From Methylobacterium aquaticum (GTDB lineage Bacteria > Pseudomonadota > Alphaproteobacteria > Rhizobiales > Beijerinckiaceae): a DNA stretch of 64,000 bases. The notes beneath the pieces are model-generated. The model was not told where the DNA came from. It saw nothing but the letters and a program-made list of their open reading frames with translations, and made no database searches. The stretch is taken from contig NZ_CP043627.1 in NCBI RefSeq assembly GCF_016804325.1, positions 1,200,001 through 1,264,000 on the forward strand, in the 5' to 3' direction. The position numbers and the translations under genes were made by a program. Of this stretch, positions 37,669 to 46,236 are shown piece by piece; positions within the stretch are counted from its first letter, which is position 1; each line of letters starts with the position of its first letter.

Positions 37669-38520
37669 GTGAGCCGCCCGATCCCGCGCCGCCTCGCCCT
37701 TCTCGCCCTTCTGGCCGCCCCCCTCGCCCTGGCGCCCGCCCTCCGGCAGCCCGCCGCCGCCCAGGAGCGGGCGATCACGCTGGCCTCGACGACCTCCACC
37801 GAGCAATCGGGCCTGTTCGGCCACCTGCTGCCGATCTTCCAGCGCGAGACCGGCATCGCGGTGCGCGTCGTCGCGGTCGGCACCGGCCAGGCGCTGGCCA
37901 TCGGCGCCAAGGGCGATGCGGATGCCCTCCTCGTCCACGACCGGGCCGGCGAGGACAAGTTCGTCGCGGAAGGCCACGGCCTCGACCGCCGCGACGTGAT
38001 GGCGAACGACTTCGTGATCGTTGGGCCTGCCGCCGACCCGGCCGGCATCAAGGGCGGGCGCGACGCCACGGAGGCGCTCGCCCGCATCGCCAAGGCCAAG
38101 GCGCCGTTTGCCAGCCGCGGCGACGACAGCGGCACCAACCGCACCGAGCTGCGGCTGTGGAAGAAGGCCGGGATCGAGGCCCGGAGCCTAGGCAGCGGCT
38201 ACCGCGAGCTCGGCCAGGGCATGGGCCCGACGCTCAACGCGGCCGCCGCGATGGACGCCTACACCCTCACCGACCGGGCGACCTGGGCGAACTTCAAGAA
38301 CCGCCAGAACCTGGTGATCCTGGTGCAGGGCGACCAAGCCCTGTTCAACCCCTACGGCTCGATCCTGGTGAACCCGTCGAAGAACCCGCAGATCCACGCG
38401 GCGGATGCGAAGATCTGGCACGAATGGCTGACCTCGGAGCGCGGCCGGGCGGCCATCGCCTCGTTCAAGATCAACGGCGAGCAGCTGTTCTTCCCGACCG
38501 GGACGATGCCGAGCCAATAG
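37669..38520 (+). CDS. tupA: Tungstate/molybdate ABC transporter substrate-binding protein (TupA-like)
   Basis: Periplasmic binding protein of 283 residues. A Sec signal (RRLALLALLAAPLALAPALR, ending AAAQ) is followed by ITLASTTSTEQSGLFGHLLP, the TupA/WtpA signature where the TTSTxxSG segment binds the oxyanion. Also visible are FVIVGPAADPAGIKGG, FASRGDDSGTNRTELRLWK and LVILVQGDQALFNPYGSILVNP. GTG 37669 with CCGGAG upstream is the likely start. The permease gene is convergent and ends one base after this gene, an unusual arrangement. No TupC-type ATPase gene is seen in the window. Confidence 0.92.
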   Translation: MSRPIPRRLALLALLAAPLALAPALRQPAAAQERAITLASTTSTEQSGLFGHLLPIFQRETGIAVRVVAVGTGQALAIGAKGDADALLVHDRAGEDKFVAEGHGLDRRDVMANDFVIVGPAADPAGIKGGRDATEALARIAKAKAPFASRGDDSGTNRTELRLWKKAGIEARSLGSGYRELGQGMGPTLNAAAAMDAYTLTDRATWANFKNRQNLVILVQGDQALFNPYGSILVNPSKNPQIHAADAKIWHEWLTSERGRAAIASFKINGEQLFFPTGTMPSQ

Positions 38521-38521
38521 C

Positions 38522-39226
38522 TCATCCCCGCGGCGACGCCGCCATCCGGTTGATCCCGAAGGCGGCGGCGCTCACCACCAGCGTCAGGGTGACGAGGACG
38601 AGCCCGAGGCCGAGCGCCAGCGCCAGGTCGCCCCGGCTCGTCTCGAGCGCGATGCTGGTCGTCATGGTGCGGGTGTAGCCGCGGATGTTGCCGCCCACCA
38701 TCAGGATGGCGCCGACCTCGGCGATGGCCCGCCCGAACGCCGCCAGGAAGGCGGTGACGAGGGGGGCCGGCGCCATGGCGAGCAGGATCAGGGCCGCGTG
38801 GCTCGTGCCCACCCCGTCGACCCTCAAGGCATCGCCGTACTCGGCCCACAGGGCCTCGCAGGTGCGGTGCGAGAGCGCCGCCACGATCGGCAGGGCGAGC
38901 GCCCCTTGCGCGATCACCATCGCGCCGGGGGTGAACAGCAGGCCGAGGCTCCCAAGCGGCCCCGCGCGCGAGACCAGCAGGTAGAGCACCAGCCCGACCA
39001 CCACCGGCGGCAGGCCGAGCAGCGCGTTGACGAGGACGAGGACCGCCCCGCGGCCGGGAAACCGGGTCGCGGCGAGCAGCGCCCCGAGCGGTGCGCCGAG
39101 GACGAAGCCGAGGCCGGCCGCCGTGAGGCTGACGCGCAGCGACAGGCCGACGATGGCGACGAGATCGGGATCCGCCCGCAGGATCATCGCGACCGCCAGC
39201 CCCAGGGCGCGCCCGAACTCGTCCAT
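38522..39226 (-). CDS. tupB: ABC transporter permease, tungstate type (TupB-like)
   Basis: Inner-membrane permease of 234 residues with about five or six helices. It contains SLRVSLTAAGLGFVLGAPLGALLA, LLGLPPVVVGLVLYLLVSRAGPLG, and the coupling loop YGDALRVDGVGTSHAALILLAMAPAPLVTAFLAAFGRAIAEVGAILMVGGNIRGYTRTMTT (seen as ALRVDGVGTSHAALILL and AIAEVGAILMVGGNI). These fit TupB. It faces the tupA gene tail to tail. The ATPase subunit must come from another locus. Confidence 0.9.
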   Translation of the reverse strand: MDEFGRALGLAVAMILRADPDLVAIVGLSLRVSLTAAGLGFVLGAPLGALLAATRFPGRGAVLVLVNALLGLPPVVVGLVLYLLVSRAGPLGSLGLLFTPGAMVIAQGALALPIVAALSHRTCEALWAEYGDALRVDGVGTSHAALILLAMAPAPLVTAFLAAFGRAIAEVGAILMVGGNIRGYTRTMTTSIALETSRGDLALALGLGLVLVTLTLVVSAAAFGINRMAASPRG

Positions 39227-39329
39227 GTCACCCCCGTCTCACCCGGGCTCCTCGTATCCGGGGTGCGGGCGCCAGACCAGGGCTGACCGGGCCTCGCCGT
39301 CGCGCCGGGCTTGACGCCGGGGCCGGCGC

Positions 39330-39395
39330 GGCGCATCCCCGTCGGCGGGACACCTCCCCCACCGGGAGGCGCCCATCTGGAAGGATGGACACAGC
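39330..39395 (+). ncRNA. Candidate serC leader RNA motif upstream of serC
   Basis: Just before the serC ATG, CCTCCC and GGGAGG form one hairpin, and CATC with GATG form a second whose loop holds the GGAAGGA ribosome-binding sequence. Conserved serC leader RNAs are known in alphaproteobacteria. The match here is from memory and by eye, so it needs a covariance-model check. Confidence 0.45.
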
Positions 39396-40568
39396 ATGAC
39401 GACGACCCGCCCCGCGGCCCGCCCGCGCGCGCCCTTCTTCTCGTCCGGACCCTGCGCCAAGCGCCCCGGCTGGACGCCCGAGGCCCTCTCCGATGCGGCG
39501 CTCGGCCGCTCGCATCGGGCGAAGCTCGGCAAGGCCAAGCTCAAGCAGGCCATCGACCTCACCCGCACGGTGCTGCAGGTGCCGGCCGACTATCGCATCG
39601 GCATCGTGCCGGCCTCCGACACCGGCGCCGTCGAGATGGCGATGTGGTCGCTGCTCGGCGCCCGCCCGGTCGACATGCTGGCCTGGGAATCCTTCGGCGA
39701 GACCTGGGTCACCGACGCGATCAAGCAGCTCAAGCTCGACGCCCGCGTCGTCAAGGCGCCCTATGGCCGCCTGCCCGACCTCTCGACCGTCGATACCCGC
39801 ACCCGCGACGTGGTCTTCACCTGGAACGGCACCACCTCGGGCGTGCGCGTGCCGGATGCCGACTGGATCGCCGCCGACCGCGAGGGGCTGACGATCTGCG
39901 ACGCTACCTCGGCGGCCTTCGCGCAGGACCTCGACTGGGCCAAGCTCGATGTCGTCACCTTCTCCTGGCAGAAGGTGCTCGGCGGCGAGGCGGCGCACGG
40001 CATGCTGATCCTCTCGCCCCGCGCCGTCGCGCGGCTGGAGAGCCACGTCCCGGCCTGGCCGATGCCGAAGATCTTCCGCATGACCAAGGGCGGAAAATTG
40101 ATCGAGGGCATCTTCCAGGGCGAGACCATCAACACGCCCTCGATGCTGGCGGTCGAGGACTACATCGACGCGCTGCTCTGGGCCGACAAGCTCGGCGGGC
40201 TGCCGGCCCTGCGCGCGCGCGCCGACCGCAATGCCGGCGTCATCGCCGACTGGGTCGCCCGCACCCCCTGGATCGCCAGCCTCGCCGAGGACGCCGCGAC
40301 CGCGTCCAACACCAGCGTCTGCCTGGTGGTGAGCGATCCCGACGTGGTCGGGCGCGGCCCCGAGGCCGTGGCCGCCGTGGCCAAGGGCATCACGACCGCT
40401 CTGGAGCGCGAGGGCGTCGCCCTCGATATCGGCTCGTACCGCGACGCGCCTCCCGGCCTGCGGATCTGGTGCGGCGCGACCGTCGAGGCCTCCGACCTCG
40501 AGGCCCTGACGCCGTGGCTCGACTGGGCCTTCGCCCAGGAGAAGGCCCGCCTGACGAAGGCGGCCTGA
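39396..40568 (+). CDS. serC: Phosphoserine aminotransferase SerC
   Basis: PLP enzyme of 390 residues that converts 3-phosphohydroxypyruvate to phosphoserine. It belongs to the alphaproteobacterial/archaeal-like SerC branch: [18 protein letters not shown] at the N-terminus, [34 protein letters not shown], and the PLP lysine in [41 protein letters not shown] follows. serA lies downstream on the same strand, separated by about 440 bases that hold a palindromic repeat. In methylotrophs serine metabolism also supports C1 assimilation, but that link is not shown by this locus alone. Confidence 0.95.
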   Translation: MTTTRPAARPRAPFFSSGPCAKRPGWTPEALSDAALGRSHRAKLGKAKLKQAIDLTRTVLQVPADYRIGIVPASDTGAVEMAMWSLLGARPVDMLAWESFGETWVTDAIKQLKLDARVVKAPYGRLPDLSTVDTRTRDVVFTWNGTTSGVRVPDADWIAADREGLTICDATSAAFAQDLDWAKLDVVTFSWQKVLGGEAAHGMLILSPRAVARLESHVPAWPMPKIFRMTKGGKLIEGIFQGETINTPSMLAVEDYIDALLWADKLGGLPALRARADRNAGVIADWVARTPWIASLAEDAATASNTSVCLVVSDPDVVGRGPEAVAAVAKGITTALEREGVALDIGSYRDAPPGLRIWCGATVEASDLEALTPWLDWAFAQEKARLTKAA

Positions 40569-41005
40569 CGCCTAAGCCCATCATCGCCGTATCTTGGCGC
40601 CGGACCCCCGCATGAGCAGGAGCCGGCGTCGGCCGTATTCTTCCTCGCGGGACAACGACTATCAACTATCTCCGCCCGCGCAGCCTTTCGTGAGTTAGGC
40701 GCGGGATCCCCTCTCCCGTGTGGGAGAGGGGTAGGGGTGAGGGTGACACGCTTCAGTGTGAATCGCTGAGCGTGGTGCTGGCAGCTGGACGGTTCCATAT
40801 TCTGCGGAACCGCAGCACCCTCACCCCTGACCCCTCTCCCACACCTTGCAGCGATACCGGGCAAGCCCGGCATCGCCAGGAGAGGGGAATCGCGCGAGCC
40901 TTGAAGGCCGGCGTGAACGGAGACGTATGACGCCGCGACCCACGCGAGCCCCCGGCCGACCCGCTCCCCCAGCGGGGCGATGGCGCGACCCCGTTCGAGG
41001 CCGCC
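40569..41005. other. Gene-free gap between serC and serA
   Basis: About 440 bases; a family D palindromic repeat fills roughly the middle (40704-40890). I see no gene. The serA promoter is expected in the last 100 bases. Confidence 0.5.
40704..40890. repeat. Palindromic intergenic repeat, family D
   Basis: Ends are GATCCCCTCTCCCGTG and GGAGAGGGGAATC. Inside, GGGAGAGGGGTAGGGGTGAG faces CTCACCCCTGACCCCTCTCC. Only one copy is present in this window. It separates the two serine-pathway genes. Confidence 0.75.
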
Positions 41006-42604
41006 ATGCCCAACCCCATCAAAAAAGTCCTGATCTCCGACACCCTCTCCCCCGCGGCGATCGCGATCTTCCGCGAGCGCGGCATCCAGGCCGATCTCCG
41101 CCCCGAGCTCGGCAAGGACAAGGAGGCGCTCGCCGCGGCCATCGGCGAGTATGACGGCCTCGCCGTCCGCTCGACCACGAAGGTCACCGCCGCGCTCCTG
41201 GAGCGCGCGGGCAAGCTGACGGTGATCGGCCGGGCCGGCATCGGCGTCGACACGATCGACGTGCCGGCCGCGACCTCCCGCGGCGTGATCGTGATGAACA
41301 CGCCGCACGGCAACGCCGTGACCACCGCCGAGCACGCCATCGCGCTGATGCTGTCGCTCGCCCGCCAGATCCCGCAGGCCGACGCCTCGACGCAAGCGGG
41401 CCGCTGGGAGAAGAATCGCTTCCTCGGCATCGAGCTGACGGCCAAGACCCTCGGGGTCATCGGTTGCGGCAATATCGGCGCCATCGTCGCCGATCGCGGC
41501 ATCGGCCTGCGGATGCGGGTCATCGCCTACGACCCGTTCCTGACGCCTGAGCGCGCCGTGGCGCTCGGCGTCGAGAAGGTCGAGCTCGACGAGCTGCTGC
41601 GCCGGGCCGACGTCATCACCCTGCACGTCCCGCTGACCGACAAGACCCGCAACATCCTCTCGGGGGATGCGCTGGCACGCGCGAAGCCCGGCGTCAGGAT
41701 CGTCAACTGCGCCCGCGGCGGCCTCGTCGACGAAGTGGCGCTCCGGGCCGCGCTCGATTCGGGCCACGTCGCGGGTGCCGCCTTCGACGTGTTCACTGAG
41801 GAACCGGCGAAGGAGAACGTGCTGTTCGGCCATCCGAACATGGTCTGCACCCCGCATCTCGGCGCCTCGACCACCGAGGCGCAGGAGAACGTGGCGCTCC
41901 AGGTCGCCGAGCAGATGAGCGACTACCTGCTCCACGGCGCGATCCGCAACGCGGTCAACTTCCCGTCGATCTCCGCTGAGGAGGCGCCGCGCCTGCGGCC
42001 CTACGTGACGCTGGCCGAGCAACTGGGCTCGTTCCTCGGCCAGCTCACCGAGGCGCCGATCCGCGGCATCCGCCTCGTCTACGAGGGCGAGGCGGCGGAG
42101 CTGAACACCAAGGCGCTCACGGCGGCGGCGGTGACCGGCGCGCTGCGGCCGTTCCTGGAGGGCGTCAACATGGTCTCGGCGATCGAGGTGGCGCGGGCCC
42201 GCGGCATCCAGGTCGAGACCGCGACCCGCACCGCGGTCGAGGGCCCCTACGCCTCACGCCTCCACGTCACGGTCGAGGCCGAGGACATGCCCCGCGACGC
42301 CGCCGGCACGGTGTTCGGCGACGGCCGCCCGCGCTTCGTCGAGATTCGCGGCATCGCGCTCGAGGCCGCGGTGGCCCCCCACATGCTCTACATCCGCAAC
42401 GCCGACCAGCCCGGCTTCATCGGCCGCTTCGGCACGCTGATGGGCGAGGCCGGCGTCAACGTCGCCACCTTCCATCTCGGTCGCGACCGGCCGGGCGGCG
42501 ACGCGATCTGCTTTGCCGCCATCGACGAGGCGGTCTCGCCCGATCTCCTGCAGGCGATCGAGGCGATCCCGCAGGTGAAGCGGGCGCGGGCGGTGCGCTT
42601 CTGA
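41006..42604 (+). CDS. serA: D-3-phosphoglycerate dehydrogenase SerA
   Basis: NAD enzyme of 532 residues catalysing the first step of serine synthesis. It is the long (type I) form. The N-terminal substrate domain holds VIGRAGIGVDTIDVPAAT. The NAD domain has TLGVIGCGNIGAIVADRG, the catalytic Arg in NCARGGLVDE, Glu in FDVFTEEP and His in CTPHLGASTTEAQENVA. An intervening ASB domain (NTKALTAAAVTGALRP) and a C-terminal ACT domain (LYIRNADQPGFIGRFGTLMG) follow; in the family the ACT domain often gives serine feedback. A strong hairpin follows before mtnA. Confidence 0.97.
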   Translation: MPNPIKKVLISDTLSPAAIAIFRERGIQADLRPELGKDKEALAAAIGEYDGLAVRSTTKVTAALLERAGKLTVIGRAGIGVDTIDVPAATSRGVIVMNTPHGNAVTTAEHAIALMLSLARQIPQADASTQAGRWEKNRFLGIELTAKTLGVIGCGNIGAIVADRGIGLRMRVIAYDPFLTPERAVALGVEKVELDELLRRADVITLHVPLTDKTRNILSGDALARAKPGVRIVNCARGGLVDEVALRAALDSGHVAGAAFDVFTEEPAKENVLFGHPNMVCTPHLGASTTEAQENVALQVAEQMSDYLLHGAIRNAVNFPSISAEEAPRLRPYVTLAEQLGSFLGQLTEAPIRGIRLVYEGEAAELNTKALTAAAVTGALRPFLEGVNMVSAIEVARARGIQVETATRTAVEGPYASRLHVTVEAEDMPRDAAGTVFGDGRPRFVEIRGIALEAAVAPHMLYIRNADQPGFIGRFGTLMGEAGVNVATFHLGRDRPGGDAICFAAIDEAVSPDLLQAIEAIPQVKRARAVRF

Positions 42605-42611
42605 GGGGACC

Positions 42612-42640
42612 GGGGCGGGATGAGAGCCTCGTCCCGCCCC
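42612..42640 (+). terminator. Hairpin between serA and mtnA
   Basis: GGGGCGGGATGAG pairs with CTCGTCCCGCCCC (one G-T mismatch) around a three-base loop, eight bases after the serA stop. There is no T run. Confidence 0.5.
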
Positions 42641-42686
42641 TCGACACGGTCGCGCGGCGCATCATGCTCGTGCTAAAACCCCGACC

Positions 42687-43784
42687 ATGAAGATCGACGG
42701 CCGCCACTACCGCACCATCTTCCCCGCGCCCGACGGCGAGGGGATCTGCGTGATCGACCAGACCCGCCTGCCCTTCGCCTTCGAGACGAGGACGCTGGGG
42801 AGCGAGGCGGAGGCGGCCATCGCCATCCGCACCATGATCGTGCGGGGCGCGCCGCTCATCGGCGCCACCGCCGCCTACGGCCTGGCGCTGGCGATGCGGG
42901 AAGACCCGTCGGACCGCAACCTCGACGGGGCGCAGGCGCGGCTCGCCGCGACGCGGCCGACCGCGATCAACCTGCGTTGGGCCCTCGACCGGGTCGCCGG
43001 CCTGCTGCACCCCCTGAACCCGACCGAGCGCGAGGCCGCCGCCTTCGCCGAGGCCGCCCGCATCGCCGACGAGGATGTCGCGAGCTGCCGGGCGATCGGC
43101 GAGCACGGCGCGGCGCTGATCGCCGAGATTGCGCGCAGGAAGCCCGGGCCGGTCAACGTGCTGACCCATTGCAATGCCGGCTGGCTCGCCACCGTCGACT
43201 GGGGCACAGCCTTGGCGCCGATCTACGTCGCGCACGATGCCGGACTGCCGGTCCATGTCTTCGTCGACGAGACCCGCCCGCGCAACCAGGGCGCGGCGCT
43301 CACCGCCTTCGAGCTCAACGCCCACGGCGTGCCGCACACCGTCATCGCCGACAATGCCGGCGGGCACCTGATGCAGCACGGGCGGGTCGATCTCTGCATC
43401 GTCGGCTCGGACCGCACCACCTCGACCGGCGACGTCTGCAACAAGATCGGCACCTACCTGAAGGCGCTCGCCGCCCGCGATTGCGGCGTGCCGTTCTACG
43501 CCGCCCTGCCCTTCTCGACCATCGACTGGACGCTCACCGACGGTGTCGCCGGCATCCCGATCGAGGAGCGCGACGCCCGCGAGGTGACCCACCTCACCGG
43601 CCGCACCGATGACGGGGCCTTCGCCACCGTGGCGGTGGTCTCGCCCGGCAGCCCGGTGGCGAACCCGGCCTTCGACGTGACGCCGGCGCGCCTCGTGACC
43701 GGCATCATCACCGAGCGCGGCGTGGCGGAGGCGACGCCGGAAGGCTTGCTCGGGCTTTATCCGGAGCGGCGGAAAGCCGCCTGA
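42687..43784 (+). CDS. mtnA: S-methyl-5-thioribose-1-phosphate isomerase MtnA
   Basis: Methionine-salvage enzyme of 365 residues that converts 5-methylthioribose 1-phosphate to the ribulose form. Landmarks are [20 protein letters not shown], the catalytic Cys region [38 protein letters not shown], and the catalytic Asp region [23 protein letters not shown] with [14 protein letters not shown]. It is related to eIF2B, but these residues mark a true isomerase. No other mtn gene is next to it. A hairpin repeat follows. Confidence 0.95.
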   Translation: MKIDGRHYRTIFPAPDGEGICVIDQTRLPFAFETRTLGSEAEAAIAIRTMIVRGAPLIGATAAYGLALAMREDPSDRNLDGAQARLAATRPTAINLRWALDRVAGLLHPLNPTEREAAAFAEAARIADEDVASCRAIGEHGAALIAEIARRKPGPVNVLTHCNAGWLATVDWGTALAPIYVAHDAGLPVHVFVDETRPRNQGAALTAFELNAHGVPHTVIADNAGGHLMQHGRVDLCIVGSDRTTSTGDVCNKIGTYLKALAARDCGVPFYAALPFSTIDWTLTDGVAGIPIEERDAREVTHLTGRTDDGAFATVAVVSPGSPVANPAFDVTPARLVTGIITERGVAEATPEGLLGLYPERRKAA

Positions 43785-43790
43785 GAGCCG

Positions 43791-43830
43791 GCATCCCCGG
43801 GGCTCGCCAAAGACCGAGACCCCGGGATGC
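43791..43830. repeat. Hairpin repeat downstream of mtnA (family E)
   Basis: GCATCCCCGGGGCTCG pairs with CGAGACCCCGGGATGC with few mismatches, like the structure after pheA at 23600-23637. It probably helps to end the mtnA transcript. Confidence 0.55.
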
Positions 43831-44015
43831 ATGACCGCTGTCGTGCCTCGACGAGGCGGCCGATGTTCCGCTTCATCCCGTCTCGTCAGCGCTCGTGGAT
43901 CCCGGTTTCCGCTGCGCGGCCCCGGGATGGCATGGAGGGCGTCGACACGATCGGCCCATGCGATCGGGGTCCCAGGGACAGGCCTCACCCGCTGCGGATT
44001 CGCCCCCCCGGCCCC

Positions 44016-45380
44016 TCACGCTGCCGCCGCCACCACCCGGTTCCGGCCGTCCTGCTTGGCCCGGTAGAGCGCGAGGTCGGCGCGCTTGAGGATGAGGCCC
44101 GGGTCGTCGTCCGCGGGCTGGCGGGCGGCGACGCCGATCGAGACCGTGACGTCGATGGCGCTGGTGCCGCGCTGGACCTGGAACGGCGCCGCCTCGATCC
44201 GCTCGCGGATGCGCTCGGCGACCTGGCGGGCGGCGTCGAGTCCGGTATCGGGCACCACCACCACGATCTCCTCGCCGCCGTAGCGCGCCACCACGTCGAT
44301 GCCGCGGGTCTGGGCCCGGATGCGGTTGGCGAATTCCTTCAACACCTCGTCGCCGGCATCGTGCCCGTGGCGGTCGTTGATCGACTTGAAGCGGTCGATG
44401 TCGAGGATCAGCAGGGCCACCGAGCGATCCCGCAGTGAAGGCTCGGAGAACAGCCCGGCGAGGTAGCTGTCGAGGTAGCGCCGGTTGTGCAGGCCGGTGA
44501 GCCCGTCGGTGACGGCGAGATCCATCGAGGCCTGGACCGATTCGCGCAAGGAATGCGAGAAACGCTTGCGCTTCACCTGGGTGCGCACGCGCGCGATCAG
44601 CTCGTTGCGGTCGATCGGCCGGACCAGGTAATCGTGCACGCCGAGATCGAGGCCGCGCATGATGCGGGCCCGATCGTGCGGATCGGCCATCATCACCACC
44701 GGCACGGTGCGGGTGCGGTCGAGGGAGCGCAGCTGGCTGCACAGGCGCAGACCGTCATGGTCCTGGAGGTCCAGGCTCACCAGCACCACGTCGTAATCGC
44801 CGGCCTTGACCCGCTCCAGGGCCTCCTGGGGCGAGGCCACCGCCTCGACGCAATGGTATTGGCCGAGCGCCGCGATCAGCCGGTCGGCGGAAGCCGGGCG
44901 GTCCTCGACCACGAGCACATTGGCATTGTGCCCGGTCTCGGCGGTGGCCGCCGCCAGGGGATCGCCGACCCGCGACGACATGGCGCGGCTGCGCAACTCG
45001 TCGGTCACGGCCTTCAGGCGCACCAGGCTGCGCACCCGGGCCATCAGGGCGGTGTCGTCGATGGGCTTCGTCAAAAAGTCGTCGGCGCCGGCATCGAGCC
45101 CGCGCAGGCGGTCGCTCGGCTGGTCGAGGGCGGTCACCATCACCACCGGCAGGTGCGCCATGGTCGGCGTCGACTTGATCCGGCGGCAGACCTCGAACCC
45201 GTCCATGCCCGGCATCATCACGTCGAGCAGCACGATGTCGCACAGGCCCTTCTCGCACACCGCCAGTGCGTCCGGCCCGTTCATCGCCGAGACGACGTCG
45301 AAATACTCGACGGTCAATTTCGTCTCGAGCAACTTGATATTGGGAAACAGGTCGTCGACGATGAGAACACGTGCCGACAT
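44016..45380 (-). CDS. pleD: PleD-type response regulator diguanylate cyclase
   Basis: Cell-cycle regulator of 454 residues with two receiver domains and a GGDEF domain. It makes c-di-GMP when phosphorylated and guides the motile-to-sessile transition in related bacteria. The first receiver has IVDDLFPNIKLLE and the phospho-Asp in VLLDVMMPGMDGFEVC. In the second the phospho-acceptor position is Ser (VVLVSLDLQ), so it is a dimerising adaptor as in known PleD. The output has RYGGEEIVVVVPDT, and RGID five residues before it forms the inhibitory I-site. It lies 30 bases downstream of divK, in the usual divK-pleD order. Confidence 0.95.
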   Translation of the reverse strand: MSARVLIVDDLFPNIKLLETKLTVEYFDVVSAMNGPDALAVCEKGLCDIVLLDVMMPGMDGFEVCRRIKSTPTMAHLPVVMVTALDQPSDRLRGLDAGADDFLTKPIDDTALMARVRSLVRLKAVTDELRSRAMSSRVGDPLAAATAETGHNANVLVVEDRPASADRLIAALGQYHCVEAVASPQEALERVKAGDYDVVLVSLDLQDHDGLRLCSQLRSLDRTRTVPVVMMADPHDRARIMRGLDLGVHDYLVRPIDRNELIARVRTQVKRKRFSHSLRESVQASMDLAVTDGLTGLHNRRYLDSYLAGLFSEPSLRDRSVALLILDIDRFKSINDRHGHDAGDEVLKEFANRIRAQTRGIDVVARYGGEEIVVVVPDTGLDAARQVAERIRERIEAAPFQVQRGTSAIDVTVSIGVAARQPADDDPGLILKRADLALYRAKQDGRNRVVAAAA

Positions 45381-45410
45381 GGGACGATCAGGCCTCTCGC
45401 AAGCTCTGGA

Positions 45411-45791
45411 TCAGCTCTGGCGTTCGTCGCCGACATAGGTGCGGACCGTCGCGAGGAACTTCGCGACCGAGATGGGCTTGGACAGGTAGGCCTCGCAGCC
45501 ACCCTCGCGGATGCGCTCCTCGTCCCCCTTCATGGCGAAGGCCGTGATGGCGATCACCGGGATGGCCTTGAGCTCGTCATCCTCCTTGAGCCATTTAGTC
45601 ACCTCGAGGCCCGACACCTCGGGGAGCTGAATGTCCATCAGGATCAGGTCCGGCCGGTGCCGGCGCGCCAGCTCGATCGCCTCGATCCCGTTCGCCGTCT
45701 TGAGGGTCGCGTAGCCGTGAGCCTCCAACAGGTCGTTGAAGAGCTTCATGTTCAGCTCGTTATCCTCGACGATGAGCACCGTCTTCGTCAT
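45411..45791 (-). CDS. divK: Single-domain response regulator DivK
   Basis: Receiver-only protein of 126 residues, essential or important for polarity and cell-cycle timing in alphaproteobacteria. It acts with histidine kinases DivJ and PleC. It shows [20 protein letters not shown], the phospho-Asp in [20 protein letters not shown], the Thr in [16 protein letters not shown] and the Lys in [12 protein letters not shown]. All match DivK closely. pleD follows on the same strand, and the two are usually cotranscribed. It is divergent from the DUF3572-dinB pair. Confidence 0.96.
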   Translation of the reverse strand: MTKTVLIVEDNELNMKLFNDLLEAHGYATLKTANGIEAIELARRHRPDLILMDIQLPEVSGLEVTKWLKEDDELKAIPVIAITAFAMKGDEERIREGGCEAYLSKPISVAKFLATVRTYVGDERQS

Positions 45792-45870
45792 GGCTCACTG
45801 TCTCCGGCGCCCCGGCGGCCCGCGTCACACCCCGGCAGAAAACCGGACCCGCAACACTGTTAAGCGGCAC

Positions 45871-46236
45871 ATGTTGATGAAACGCAAATTCGAAGGATTG
45901 GCCAGGGGGCGCGATCCCCGTGGCGGAGTGCTGAGCGAATCCGCCGCGGCGGCCTTGGGCGGCCGGGTCTTCGCCTACGTGACCGGCGAGCCCGGCCGAT
46001 TGCTCCGGTTCATGGAGAATTCCGGCCTCTCGCCGGATGCGCTGCGGCAGGCGGCCGACAGCCCCGATCTTGTCGCCGGCCTCCTCGACCACGTGGTGGC
46101 GGACGAGGAATTGCTGCTGGCCTGCGCCGCGGCGCTGGAGGTGCCGCCCGAGCGGATCACCCAGGCCTGGCGCCGCCTCGGCCCGCCGGATTTCGACGAC
46201 CAGCCGAGCGAGACGCCTGGCGAGTTCGGGGCGTGA
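45871..46236 (+). CDS. DUF3572 family protein
   Basis: Protein of 121 residues. After a short basic N-terminus comes ESAAAALGGRVFAYVTGEPGRLLRFMENSGLSPDALRQAADSPDLVAGLLDHVVADEELLLACAA (recognisable parts are FAYVTGEPGRLLRFMENSGL and LLDHVVADEELLLACA), typical of the alphaproteobacterial DUF3572 proteins found between divK and dinB. Function is unknown. ATG 45871 or 45877 may be the start. Its stop overlaps the GTG start of dinB by four bases, so the two are translationally coupled. Confidence 0.85.
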   Translation: MLMKRKFEGLARGRDPRGGVLSESAAAALGGRVFAYVTGEPGRLLRFMENSGLSPDALRQAADSPDLVAGLLDHVVADEELLLACAAALEVPPERITQAWRRLGPPDFDDQPSETPGEFGA

